Positions 1 to 11,447 of a stretch of 64,000 nucleotides of DNA are shown in pieces. The position numbers were made by a program, and so were the translations under genes. Where the stretch lies: NCBI GenBank assembly GCA_900708905.1, contig CAADRB010000064.1:133344-197343 (forward strand). The letters run 5' to 3'. The notes beneath the pieces are model-generated. The model worked only from the letters and a program-made list of their open reading frames with translations, was not told the DNA's origin and did no database searches. Source of the stretch: Hymenolepis diminuta. Its lineage: Eukaryota > Platyhelminthes > Cestoda > Cyclophyllidea > Hymenolepididae. Position 1 is the stretch's first letter; every line of letters begins with the position of its first letter.

Positions 1-1229
1 ATACAGGCCACTGTTTCATTTAATCTCGACTATAATGTGACTTGATGACTTTAGGGAAAGATTATATCTTTGGAATCATCAACGTAGAATGAGAACACTT
101 TCTAAACCTTTGGTCTGTCAAGCTTTAGCGACCTTCGCAGCTCTAAGAACTGTGGTTGAGTACTTATATATATTTACTTATATATTATATGCGGAGAGCA
201 AGTGGCTAGACTGGACAGAGATTAGGCAGCATTCAGATGATCGAAAAATCCTTTTCCCTAAGGGAAGGGAGCTGAGTCGTAGTTAGAACCAAGTGAATTT
301 AAATATGTGGTAGGTAAACAACGGATGAAAATCACTAAACAAAATACAGTAATGCACAAGGTCACTGCATTTCCTTAAAATTTACTGCACGATACATTAT
401 AATCACAAAAAAGCACATTTGGACAGTAGAAATAGCCGAATGCAGGGCATGCAGTGGAAGAATTTAATTCTGTTCTGATTATATTAATGCCGGATGGCTA
501 TAGCAGAACCTAATCCAACTTCAAACAGACGAAAAACAGTCTTCTCTGCAGTACTCTTTTGCCTGTATCCTCTGCATTAGTTTAAATTTACTTCAACTAT
601 TAATTAACTCGATTCATTGTCCGAGCGATCGAAATAACGATGAAGGGTTATCCAAGTAAGGATTTATTTAAGAACATAAGAACTCCTATACACGAAACAA
701 GTTAAAATCAAGGGACATAAAGGACTATAAGAGTAAGAAAGATATTGTTTGAGTTAGATAACAACCAACGGTTTGCAGATAACAAATTACGACAACCAAT
801 TCGTAGCTGTTTGAGTAAGAGCTAACAACAATTGTGAAGCAGGACACCAAGAGTTGAGTAGACCAAAAATGTATTCAAAGAAGCCACAATGAGTAACAGA
901 GAGAGGGAGAGAAAGAGGGAGAGCAGCGTGCTGAGGAAGAGAGGAGATGAACAGGACGTGTAGGAGTCCGCACCGACCAGTGTGTGTTGTCTGGAAAAAC
1001 AAGGGTAGCTTTATATGGGTCACTTGGATAAGGCTACGCCAGAGCATGAGCGCAGATGTGCCTTTTATGTGAGGCGAGGCGGCTATAGAAAAGAGGGGAA
1101 ATCGATGGACGCGTTTAGACATGTCAGACGGACAGGGGTTATGCGTCATAGGGACATAAATGAGGTCGTTCCAATTTCGTGGGTGGAAAAACTGAGGTAT
1201 TATCGTGGAGAATGCGAATAAAAGGTAAT
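1..1229. other. Intergenic DNA, no gene seen
   Basis: AT-rich sequence with only short, composition-driven open frames. A purine-rich patch lies at about 895-950. The open frame on the minus strand at 787-1314 runs through the N gap and has no recognisable protein character. Confidence 0.5.
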
Positions 1230-1300
1230 NNNNNNNNNNNNNNNNNNNNNNNNNNNNNNNNNNNNNNNNNNNNNNNNNNAGAATGCGAATAAAAGGTAAT
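1209..1300. repeat. 50-N assembly gap flanked by a 21-bp direct repeat
   Basis: The 21 bases at 1209-1229, just before the run of N, are identical to those at 1280-1300, just after it. The N run (1230-1279) is exactly 50 long, which suggests a placeholder rather than a measured gap. The simplest reading is that two contig ends overlap by these 21 bases and no sequence is missing. A real tandem duplication that broke the assembly is the alternative. Confidence 0.8.
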
Positions 1301-1329
1301 TCTGGAAAATGCATAGAGAGTTATCCTTC

Positions 1330-1600
1330 AATATAGAGGTAAACAAAGATTCATTAAAGTGTACAAGAATGGGAGGAAGAAACCATTTTACCGCAATGAC
1401 CACTTCTGACCCAAGGAGCAGGGGATTGTGGTTGAAAATATCCCACATATTAGCTTCTCACTAGTCAGCTGGACTCCAATTTTGAAATGCACGCATGAAA
1501 GTGCATCCGTATTGGCTGGAAAGTTCCAATTTCGCTATAGTAACGTTTTTGGTGGCTTATAGTAGCTTTATTGAATTCATTGTAATATGATAACTACTGT
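1330..1600 (+). repeat. Dispersed repeat, family C, copy 1
   Basis: This stretch resembles 47900-48160 in the same orientation. Shared stretches include the run around an ACCATYTTACC motif, a GGTTGA..ATATC block, and a downstream GTAAC...GGTGGCTTA..GTAGCTTT block. Divergence is high, so this is an old interspersed repeat of unknown class. Ends are approximate. Confidence 0.45.
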
Positions 1601-2680
1601 GTATACTGAATACATGAATTAGTTTCATACTATTATCTTCGTTTACATCTCTTTAATTTGGGTAATGCATAAACCTTTTAAAGCGACTGCAATATTATTG
1701 ATTTTCTTCTTACGTATGTACTAATTACTATTTGCAATGGAGCCACATTTTGTAGAAAACTCTTTCTTGCTCTGAGAGATGATGAATTGAAGTCCAACTC
1801 AACAAAGATGACGTTAACTGTGAGCAGGATTTAATTTAATGCGGAGCATATGATTTGTATGTTATTACTGTCATTTCAAATTAATTTAAATGCAAATAAA
1901 CTAAACATATTCTTGTTCATTAATTAGACACATGTAATAAAAATTGCCACGAATAATAGAAGGGTGAAATTTTAAACCGAATACAAGATTCCAAAAGGGG
2001 AAATAAATCATTTAATCTCTGCAAAATCCCTTGAGGTGTACGTTTATTATCAGTAACTATTTATTGCTGTGTGAGAAATAATGGAGAAAAACATATTTCT
2101 CTATACAAATCCTCTTAAATGTTTACCTGGTTGGCACTTCAGTTAACTGATAATTTTTCTAAACACAGGAAATTAAATTATTCTTCAAAGATTAAATGAT
2201 GATATTTACGAGGTATTAATTCAATTGTCACAAGAACACATTCCTTGATGATCGGCATATCAATCATTTTGGAGTCAAAGTAAATCGACGGTTTTTAATA
2301 GCGTACAAAGAAAATTGATAAACTAACAGTAAATTATTAATTGATGGCAAATAAAATAATAAAAGAACCATAATAAACATTTTCACAAAATTTCCCTTTG
2401 TTGTATCCTTTAAAGGGCACATTTTTCAAACTTCAAGGAAGCCAGTTTTGCTGCTGATATGGCAAGGCATTAATAATAGTGAGGTAACTTACATCGTCTG
2501 CATCTCTGGAACAACAATTTCAAGACTTAAAATAATGTTACAGTATTATCAGTTCAGATTACCATTATTATTTAATACATTCATAATCTCTAATTGATGG
2601 ATATTACACCCTTTACAGTAAGCTTCCAAATATATTCTTTGCTATTTAAATCAAATGGAAGGCAAATTTTAAAAACCAAC
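1600..2680. other. Intergenic DNA, nothing recognised
   Basis: AT-rich sequence without a convincing open frame, RNA gene or repeat. Confidence 0.4.
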
Positions 2681-2689
2681 TTAATATCA

Positions 2690-2856
2690 CTTAAAACTTC
2701 CCAAACCCATTGGGAGAAGTGTTCAAAAGACTTGATGTGGTAAGAGGAAAGGGACTTGTTGAATAAAATAAACCAGGACGATTGGTCATTCACACCACTA
2801 GATGTGTACCGATAGGCACCGATCTTGTGACCTCTGATTTGGCAAATGTTAATCAC
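2690..2856 (-). repeat. SINE-like fragment (tRNA-derived family), minus strand
   Basis: Read on the minus strand, it has an AGAGGTCAC.AGATCG block, then GAATGACCAA and a TTCAACAAG stretch, in the same order as the better copies at 37341 and 30746. The tRNA-like A box is not clear here. The 88-codon minus-strand open frame over it is a by-product of the repeat. Confidence 0.45.
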
Positions 2857-2859
2857 TAT

Positions 2860-3850
2860 GCGTTCACACTAAGATATTTTTAAAACTTCTGTATCAGAAG
2901 ATACTTCGATAAGAGGAAACTGAATATTTACACGGAATAACCAGTACTACTATTCAGAACAATTCCACGATATTTATCTCAGTTACGCTCACCAAAATTT
3001 GAGATATTTTTGTGAAATTTCGAGAAATAATACATGTTATTTACATGGTGTTCAACCGGTATTCCGAAGATTATGAAACATGTTTATCGGAATGGGACTA
3101 CCTGAGCAGGTTTGAATTTTTTATCCTTATGGTTGCTCGCATACGGGCATGATCATATCCTACCAAAATACGGTACTAATCGATCTATGAATTGAAGTAA
3201 TATGTAAAGATGTGAATCAAACGAAATCTAAATAGATCATACCTTTTCGACCTTCTTAAATATTGATGCTTTAATTTTGCTTACAGCTCTTCCTTTGAAC
3301 GATGAAATCGTAATTTCCAAGCTTTGCTTTTAATCATACAATTTTCTCAGTACTTACTAATCTCTCAGTCAGAGCAAATCAATCACTCTTATCCCACTCA
3401 TACATTATTACTAGTAAGTTAAACTGAAAACAAAATGAGTCCTTTTCCGTGAAATTAATAAATTCAGTGGCAATAAACACTGTGCGATTTTCAGGATTTC
3501 TTCAAACTCTTGTAAATCACAGTGGCGATGTGATAATGAATTCATCTCTTTTGCAAGAAACATTTAACTTTGCTTATCACCAAAGGCGTATCGCAAGGTC
3601 AACCACAAAGCCATTAATCATGACGCTCCAATGCCTACATCAGTGACTACCTCTTCGTCAGCATCAGCAAACCAGTTGATAAAATTCTTGTTAAATAAAT
3701 AGGAATTTTGTTACAATCCTACCTGAAATGTATTCTGTTAGAGAGCCATATTTTTTGGAAACCGGTAAAAACATGATTGATTTAATTAGTCAGCTGCTAT
3801 GATCTTTAATGCTTAATGCAACTTCAGCTTCCAATCCCAGAATATCCTCA
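2860..3850. other. Intergenic DNA, nothing recognised
   Basis: No gene, RNA or repeat could be supported here. Short open frames such as 3449-3646 have no family character. Confidence 0.4.
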
Positions 3851-3855
3851 AGAAT

Positions 3856-4170
3856 AGCAGCAGAGAGGAAGGCAAAAACGAGGATAAAGGTGTTAGAACT
3901 TTTATAAAGACATCCAGTTGCCCCAGAAAAATTGCTCAATATACGAGGTTATTCATTAGTTCGGATGAAAATTTAATTAATAATTATTTATTAAATTATG
4001 CTATTAAATTAAATTAAATAATTAAATAATTCCCTTCCAATATGAAAAGGAAGAAAATATAAAATCAAATGTTAATATCGTCCAGAAAAAAATTTTTCCT
4101 TTGCATACTTTCAGTTTCTTATCTCCTCTTTTTAAGTTGCTCTTTCCTCGTATGACTTTAACTTCGAGTT
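3856..4170 (-). repeat. 3' LTR of the gypsy-type element
   Basis: Matches 7745-8000 over at least 200 bp with moderate divergence. An AT-rich expansion (3970-4030) is present here and absent in the other copy. The outer and inner limits are uncertain because similarity fades past about 4170. Confidence 0.65.
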
Positions 4171-4479
4171 CATTTGAAGTCTTCTGGGCTTTCGACGAGT
4201 GTTTTTAAGTAGCGTATTTGTTATTCCGGAGTTTTTTCTCGGATGTTATTCGACTTATTCGCTAGAAGTTTGAGAGTACCCAACAAGAGGTAAAGTGAGG
4301 TTGATATCGACGTCGATTCAATTCCCACAATACGTTTTCTCAATTGTTTTTTACGCCTGAAACAAATAGCATCATTTACCTAAATTTCATTGATGGCTCT
4401 TCCTCGTTGTTTGACCAAACTTCCAGCCATACGTGAGTGACCGATTGAGAAATCACTGGCAAATACGAAATTACCGGTA

Positions 4480-5060
4480 GTGATCACACTTCTTTATGAA
4501 TTTTCACTTGTTCATTCTGATTAGTAGTTCTGCCGGCGATTTGCCACTCAGTATCGGATGAAGAATCGTCTTGTAGGTCAGTAGGAACTTTCAAATAACT
4601 CCCTCCAACACTCCCTCCCTCTTTGCTTTCAGCAGGGCCCATTTGAAGGCGCTGACAAATCGCTCTGCCTGACAGTTTGATTGTGGGTGATATGAGGAGG
4701 TGGGGATGTGATCAATAGTGGTTTGTCTGCAGTATTCTTCGAACTGCGACGAACAGAACTGCATTCCACTGTCTGACACCAGAGTTTCTGGGACATCATG
4801 CGTCGTGAAGATGCATGATGCGGTTAAGGACAATGATAGTCATCGTAGTATTTGTTGACGGTACTGACATTACTTCCGGCCGTTTGGAGTGTGAGTCCAC
4901 CAATAATAAGTAGACGACACCATTGATGGAACCAGAAAAGTCAAAGACCAATGCATTGGTTTTTCACCTGTAGGGCTTCTGGTAGCATTTTGACATTTGA
5001 CATGTCTTTGTCCATTCCCTTCTAATATTTATGTCCTCCTGCTAACGTTAACATTCGACT
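4480..5060 (-). pseudogene. Integrase remnant (gypsy-type)
   Basis: The minus-strand frame at 4591-4833 encodes the integrase core. SDSGMQF contains the second catalytic Asp and HPQSNCQAERFV the catalytic Glu, with 35 residues between them, which is the DD35E spacing. Upstream (about 4860-4980), degraded segments correspond to the region around the first Asp, where a motif like DTHS is visible but disrupted. Stop codons interrupt the frame at both ends. No function can be expected. Confidence 0.85.
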
Positions 5061-5639
5061 TATTCCTGGATAACTAGAAAAAATTCTTTGCTGGAGTGTA
5101 GCGAGTAGGAAAACTCCCTCAATAAGCATCAAAGAGGAATCGAAAGTGGATAATGTCTTTTGACGATGGAATAAATCCAATCAAGTCCCCTTTTAACGAT
5201 GAGGATGGTCATTTTATTTTCACAAATTTCGTGATTTATCTGAAGTCTGAGTCTTCCGTTAAAGCGTGCCTTATCTCCAAAATCGTGACGGGAATACCCT
5301 GGATGCAGTCGACCAGGATGTAGTTTGCATGCTTTTCCAGAGATACACTGACGATGGCGATTTCTTAATAGAGTGTTTGTTGAGCCGCAGTTAACTGTGA
5401 TAATCCGTCAAATTGTTCGAACTCAGTAGTCTTCCAATATTAGATTTCGAAATCACATCCTGTCGAAATGATTGCCCAGCACTGAAGACAGTTCGCTGAA
5501 TATGTAGGTATGCCTTTCTTCGATCCAAAAATTGATAGCGAGAGTTTGTGATGAGTCATAAGAGTAAAGCGATGATCATTTTGTGGATTTTAAGAATCAA
5601 CACTTCCCTGGCCTCAGATGGAAATCATAATTGGTAATG

Positions 5640-6010
5640 CATTCAAACAGGCATTTAATTCACTACGTGAGTCGTTTTTCCGTTCTCCCAACCACAAATG
5701 ATATCATCCAGATATGCAGCTGTGATCTTTAGTCCATTAATCAAATTGCCCAATTTGTGGTGGAAGATAGTAGGAGCTGTTTTCACTTTGAACGGAAGTC
5801 CGGTTAATTGGTGTAGATTCAGGTGTGTTTTAGTAGTCAGATATTCGTGATATTCTGGTTCGATCTCGACCTACAGATAAGCCTCTGATGCACTCAACTT
5901 CACAAAGCATGTGTCATCGTTGAGAGTTACAAATATATCTTCAGCAATGGGTGGTCATCTACAAGAGCTGTATTTAGACCAGTGGAAAGATCGGCACGAA
6001 TGAATCCTGC
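5640..6010 (-). pseudogene. Reverse transcriptase remnant
   Basis: Minus-strand translation shows an S(A)SEAYL.VEIEPE segment, then LPFKVKTAPTIFH, then the catalytic AYLDDII box (codons near 5701-5720). The order and spacing match the RT palm domain of Ty3/gypsy elements, where LPFG(V)..AP and YxDD are hallmarks. An in-frame stop lies just after SEAYL and others follow the YLDDI box. The segment downstream (5100-5600), which should hold RNase H, is too degraded to call. Confidence 0.8.
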
Positions 6011-6759
6011 AACCACAAGTGGCTCAACTCATTTAGAGTAGGATACCGGTTGTAGCACATCAATTCTTACTAGCTGTGACAGCTCATCTTCTCACAGCTG
6101 TATACCAGAGAAGGAAATTGGGTGCTTCAGACGGACAACTGGTTTCGCGTTTTCTTGCAGGTACTGGTTTGATTTCATTTACTTGCATTGATCTAGGTTC
6201 TTTCTGAAATCTGAAGAAAATCTTTAAATTATGTATTATTCATTTCGGTTACTTTAGTATCAGATTCCCTACATGTTTTATTAACACCTTCCCCGGAATT
6301 CTTCTTGTGATTTTTGTTCCGCTTTATAATTTTATTTGAGCTATTTTCGACCCCCACTTCCGAATGACAGATCATTTTTCGACAAGCAAGTAGGTAAATT
6401 GCTTCAGAAGCTTCAATTCGTCCAGCCAATGGAGACCCGAAATATCTAGGTCAGGTTGATTTGTTACGATGACTTTTTCAGGAATTTGCTAATAACTATA
6501 ACAAATTTGACATTAACTTCACCTCCTGATTTCAGGATTTCACTCGAAGCGTTTTGGGCTATTTGGCTTGTAGGTTTCAGCACCGGACAGTTCGAGATTC
6601 TCCTTGTCTTTCTTGAGATCAAAAGACACCATTCAATTGCCACTTGTGTTCCTTATTATTATTCATCAGGGTTACTGGGGACTTCTGGTTCATAGTTTTA
6701 GCTAATAACACTGAGAGAGTTAAAAGAGTCAGTAGGTTTTTCGGTCTTTTTTTCTTTAT

Positions 6760-7700
6760 ATGACCTTTCGCTTCTTTAAGTCCTTTCCTTCCACAGACAT
6801 TACAATCGTAATTTCTGCAAAGAAAATCTCTTCAATGGTGCTTTTCAACGCATAGTTAGCACAGTGATGGAGATTTCTTGTTTTAAATAATTCCCGTCCG
6901 TTTTTCTTTATGGCCGGTTGTGCAATTCTCCTGACATAACTATGTTCGTGATGATAGCTTTACCGTCTTGGACGACGTCCACGCTTTGAAATTCATAACA
7001 CAATCTCATAGGGGGATATCATGATTTTGTTCCATCATATTAAGAAATCTTACATAGACATCTGAATAGCAGGAATTTCGCCCACCACCAAGGAACGAAA
7101 GATATTTAAATGGACTATTTGAAATGGATTTGAAGTTTGATCGATCAAAGTCTTTATTCATCCGAGTAGCATAATCAATCCAATGCTCATCAGGCCTGTT
7201 AGCTAATGTCAGAAATTTGAAGCACTTGCAAAATTTCGGTGATTTTCCCCGAACAGTTTGCAGATGATGGATACTGCTTCCTTTAATTTGAGGTCATCTA
7301 ATTCCGTTTAGTTTTTTAACTTCTTGTATTCCGCGGTCCCACGTCGCCGAAGAAGAAGTTGAACTCTCTTTCCCTTGGGGGTGTCAACCAAGTCTTTTCT
7401 GAACACACCACTGCATTTATCAAGCCAGATGTTAGAATCAAGATCCACTTCAAGACAAGGGTGAAATTCATTGATTTGTAAAACGAGCTTTTTATTGCAT
7501 AATTTAGGGATGGCATTTTCTGATTGTCCAGGATTCAGGTTTAGATGGTTCATAAATCTTTCCATTAGTTTCAAGAAGCTTTCCTGCGTTGATGCAGCAT
7601 AAATTCTCTAGACTCTTTCCGTTTCACGAAATTTTCGTGCTGCTTTTACCGGATTTTTTAAAGTTTATCTGTTTTCGAGGACATTTTTTTCATCAGCTTT
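6760..7700 (-). pseudogene. Gag remnant with zinc-knuckle traces
   Basis: The longest open piece is 7308-7574 on the minus strand. It contains a RVQLLLRRRGTAEYKK stretch typical of the gypsy Gag capsid. It is followed by degraded capsid (7020-7300) and, near 6770-6860, by a cysteine/histidine array ending in CNVCGRKG that looks like the double zinc knuckle of this element class. Several stops break the frame. Confidence 0.7.
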
Positions 7701-7744
7701 TAAAATAATGAATTCTTTTTCAAAATCGCGTTTCAAAATAAAGC

Positions 7745-8000
7745 AATGGCAACAGGGAAGAAGGCGAAAACAAGGTTAAAGGTGTTAGAACTTTTAGAAA
7801 AATATCCAGTTACCTCGGAAAAATTGCTCAATATACGAGGCTATTCATTATTTCGGATTAAAAATGTAATAATTAATCGTCATTTTCAATAATGAAAAAG
7901 AAAAAAATATGATACAGAAATGCCAATATCACCAAGGAAAAAAATTTTAATGATTTGTGCACTTTCATTTTCTCCTTGATAGTGACTCTTTGCATTTCCT
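7745..8000 (-). repeat. 5' LTR of the gypsy-type element
   Basis: Counterpart of 3856-4170. It lies just beyond the start of the gag remnant on the minus strand. The divergence between the two terminal repeats shows the insertion is old. Confidence 0.65.
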
Positions 8001-8159
8001 GGAAACTCTGTTCTGATCTTTCTTTTGATCTCCAAGTAATCATTAATTATGTCGTGCTTCCTCTTTTGAAATTTAAATACATGGTAACAATTCATATTCA
8101 GTTTTTATCGGCTGTATCCAATTGTATACAGATCTTTGGTACTCATTGCACACTCTCCC

Positions 8160-10600
8160 GGTTCTCCTTCTCTTTCCTCTGATTTGGAATGCTTGGAGTT
8201 TACATGAGTCCCGATATTGAAATACTGCCACTCAAGTATGAATGACTTCTACTACCGTTAGGACTACCCAAATAATCGTAAATCCTACAACATTACTAAG
8301 ATTTAGTCCAGCCAGTATGCGTTATCTCTGAGTTCTTGTGAGAAATTCCCAATCCTTCATCTTACCTAGAGCCGTTATTAATACTTACATTATTATCAAT
8401 CTCTCCTCGTACTTGCAGAGAATAAATGAACTAATATATTGTCTAAAAGGGATTGAAAAATATATTTAAACTAATCCTTCAATTTCATTCAATAACGCAT
8501 TAGTTGGAAGTCGAACTTCTAGTTTGATATGTTAACCAAGTTAACGATATTGTGAATTGCAAAGGACACATGGAACAGATATTTGTCATAAAATTTCTTA
8601 TGATAGCAAGAAAGATTTCTCCTCTGGTCATCAGACTGAATGTCAACAAAAATCGCTAAACGATTATTCAAATTAGAACTGTGAGCAATTTTTGAGGGAA
8701 TTGGAAGTGCCGATGCTGATTTAAATAAAAGCGCAAATCATATTTTCTTTTCCTATTTCTCTATTACTTTCATTTGTTCACATTTTAAAATAATCATTAT
8801 TTCCTCATTTTATCCCAGATATTAACCGCACAAACAAGTATAAATAATATAATTGAATTTAAAATTCCAAATTCAATGTTAAGTTTACCACTATTTCAAT
8901 TCTAATTATACTTATTTATTACCGCAAAAATGCGATCACACTCAAAATATTCTAATTAGTCGATGGGTTATGACGTTTGAGCTTGATGATCTACCAGTTA
9001 TTGGTGAGGTATATTTTGAAGTGGATATCTGTAAACTGCACTCAAATTACTTGAGAAAAACTCCGGTTTACCTTGTTGAAGGGTATGATTAAGCGGATGA
9101 TGACGGATGATTGACTCAGTGTAGAGCTATAAAATCAAAACCACGCGGTATGAACAAAAGCGTTATTTTTAATTGTTGCGTGCCCTAAGATCTATAGTAA
9201 GATGGAGTTGGTGTCGTGTTATCCAAATGCTGGCATTTGTTCAAGAGTAAAATCTCACCAGACAAATGTATCTCATTAGTAATAATAGCCTATAATCTTG
9301 ATCTGTTCAATTAATTACCTTTTAAAGTTATTTTGCGTTGCTGGCGCTATGGACAACTTCTGGTTATGACAATTGAGTGATCTTTGATTTAATTAACATG
9401 CAGTGAATGGCAGCACCAACCGAACTAGTATCAACATCAAGAAGAGGGTAACATAATACCGGTTTCTCGGTATTGAGACTTGGGAATGCTAAACCGTCGC
9501 CATGATGGGTGTTGAAATAAAACTTCTTTTAACGGGCTGTAGAGTCATGAAATGACAGCTGTAATTTAGGTTTACTCCACTTTATTATTTTTCTCTCAGT
9601 TTGCTGAGTCACAAGTTTATTTATTTTTAATTTCACACGGATTACGGCGGAAGTCTATTATCATTCAACGTGGAACCGTGATCAGCTGGTTAACAATAGT
9701 GACCATTTTATATGAGTATAAGATTGGCGAGGTTTGGATTTTGAATCTCTTTAATAAATCAATATCTTACGTTCTTGAACACTGAACTCATCTAAATGTA
9801 CAGTTCCAAAGGAAAATTGGTTGTCTGGAACACTGAGTTCATCAACTTCTCAAAAATAATGATGAAAAGGCATTGGCAGATTGACCATCATGAACCTCTA
9901 ACACCGTAAATGATCCACCAACCAACAGGGTCTCTTATTAGGAGACATTTTGATAAAAAGTATAAATGGAAGAGAATGTCTACGAAATTACATGAAATTG
10001 TATCTTTCTGTTTTTTTATGCTGTGGAAAAGGTCATCTTTACATACAAAAAATGCGATAAAAAGCAGACACATGAGGAGTCTGGAAAGTCACCAGATTCG
10101 TTGAAATTCTGCTTCTCTTATTCTTGCTCATCATCTCTTCTTTGAACCATTTTACCATCCCTTGTGTCATTATTTTTCCCCTCATCATTATGAAGTATGA
10201 CTTTTAGCTTTGCTATGAATACTTGCAATAAAGATATTATCTAATAGAACACGGCAAAAAACCCAACAGTCCCCGTCAGCTGTTATTTTTTCCCTTCCAA
10301 ACGGAACAAGTTTACAATCATAAATTGACAGATATTTGATATTTTAACAATTTTCCACTGTCATATAATAGTAAACAAAGAGGCTGATTATATATAAACT
10401 GTTCCCTTCTATTTACTTAGGGATTTGATTTCATCTATGTATTTCTGAAAGAGCCTTCAAAATTGTAAATGGAATTTAATATTCGAAAGCTGATAATTGA
10501 TTGTATGCAAACTTATTTCATTACCTTCTATTAATTCTAAGCACGCTCTAGAAATCGGTTAGTCATACACTTTAGTAGTGATTAAAATGTCTGCATCTTG
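8160..10600. other. Intergenic DNA, nothing recognised
   Basis: AT-rich, with no supported gene. Two overlapping 61-64-codon frames at 9888-10104 on opposite strands have no protein character. Confidence 0.4.
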
Positions 10601-10604
10601 AAGT

Positions 10605-10745
10605 TGGTGCGTTGGCGGTGCAGCTGTTGAAGTTCATGTGTGCAAAGTCAAAGATCATGAAATCAAACCTTTTCTAAGCACTTCCAGGGATGTGGATGGC
10701 CAAACACACTGATTAAGTTTGGTTTACAAAGGGGATGGTACAATG
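10605..10745 (+). repeat. SINE-like copy (tRNA-derived family)
   Basis: Contains the family landmarks in order: a degraded GCGTTGGCGG..CAGCTG A-box region, AAAGATCATGAAATCAA (B-box region), and GATGTGGATGGCCAA. It aligns with copies at 30746 and 63555 in the same orientation. Old and diverged. Confidence 0.55.
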
Positions 10746-11447
10746 TGAGCCGGTATGACATACTTTAATGAGTTTGAGAAATATCGGGGAATTTCACTTT
10801 CTTCTTTACTATACTACTGACATATTATCTGGATTGATTCATCTACACATAGATGTATTTTCCTAATAAATTCATTCTAATATGTGTTTAGTGCTCTTGT
10901 CCACATGTAGAGTCTGGATATTCTGCTTTCAACGGAACTCCCTTCCTCTATTCTAGGATGAAGAGTGAAATATATTCATTACAAGATATGGATTAATAAA
11001 TATCAATAATTAAGATAATCTGCAAAACATGACAATTTTGATTTATTATCTTTTTAATAAAGTAATAACTTTCGAATATTCAATTTGTCTGAAAGTCAAT
11101 CAAGAAAAAGAACGTCAATTTACAATAATCCAACGGTCGTTCAAGTAAGGAGTTAAAGATACATCAATAGCTCTAGACGTAATTTGCAATTCTGGAGTAA
11201 CTTGTTTAGGCAGACAGAATGAAGTGTTTTCTCCAAGTATAAGTTAAATAACAATGAAATCTGGAAGACAAAAAGCCAGTGCACCAAATTTGCATAAAAT
11301 CAGGGTAGCACATGACTATATTTGAGCCAATTGGGTCAGCGATCTCAAGTGGTTTAACTCATAGTATCTACTCACAGATATATAAGCACAATCGTGATAT
11401 CTTTGAATTTAATAACTTTTATCTGCAAACCAACTGGTCGCGTCATT

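Larger units (their letters stand above)
3850..8160 (-). mobile_element. Degenerate Ty3/gypsy-type LTR retrotransposon
   Basis: A roughly 4.3-kb element on the minus strand shows, from high to low coordinates, a long terminal repeat, gag with a zinc-knuckle remnant, reverse transcriptase, integrase and a second long terminal repeat. The two terminal repeats share long matching blocks. One is the stretch around AATTGCTCAATATACGAGG (3935 and 7825). Another is the stretch reading TAAAGGTGTTAGAACTTTTA before it. All coding parts carry stop codons and frame changes, so the element is dead. The order gag, RT, integrase and the integrase sequence fit gypsy-type elements like those annotated K02A2.6-like in invertebrates. 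The protease and RNase H segments are too worn to place. Confidence 0.85.

Noticed and set aside
787..1314. 175-codon minus-strand frame
   Set aside because: It reads through the 50 N and the duplicated 21 bases. Composition and neighbours give no protein signal.
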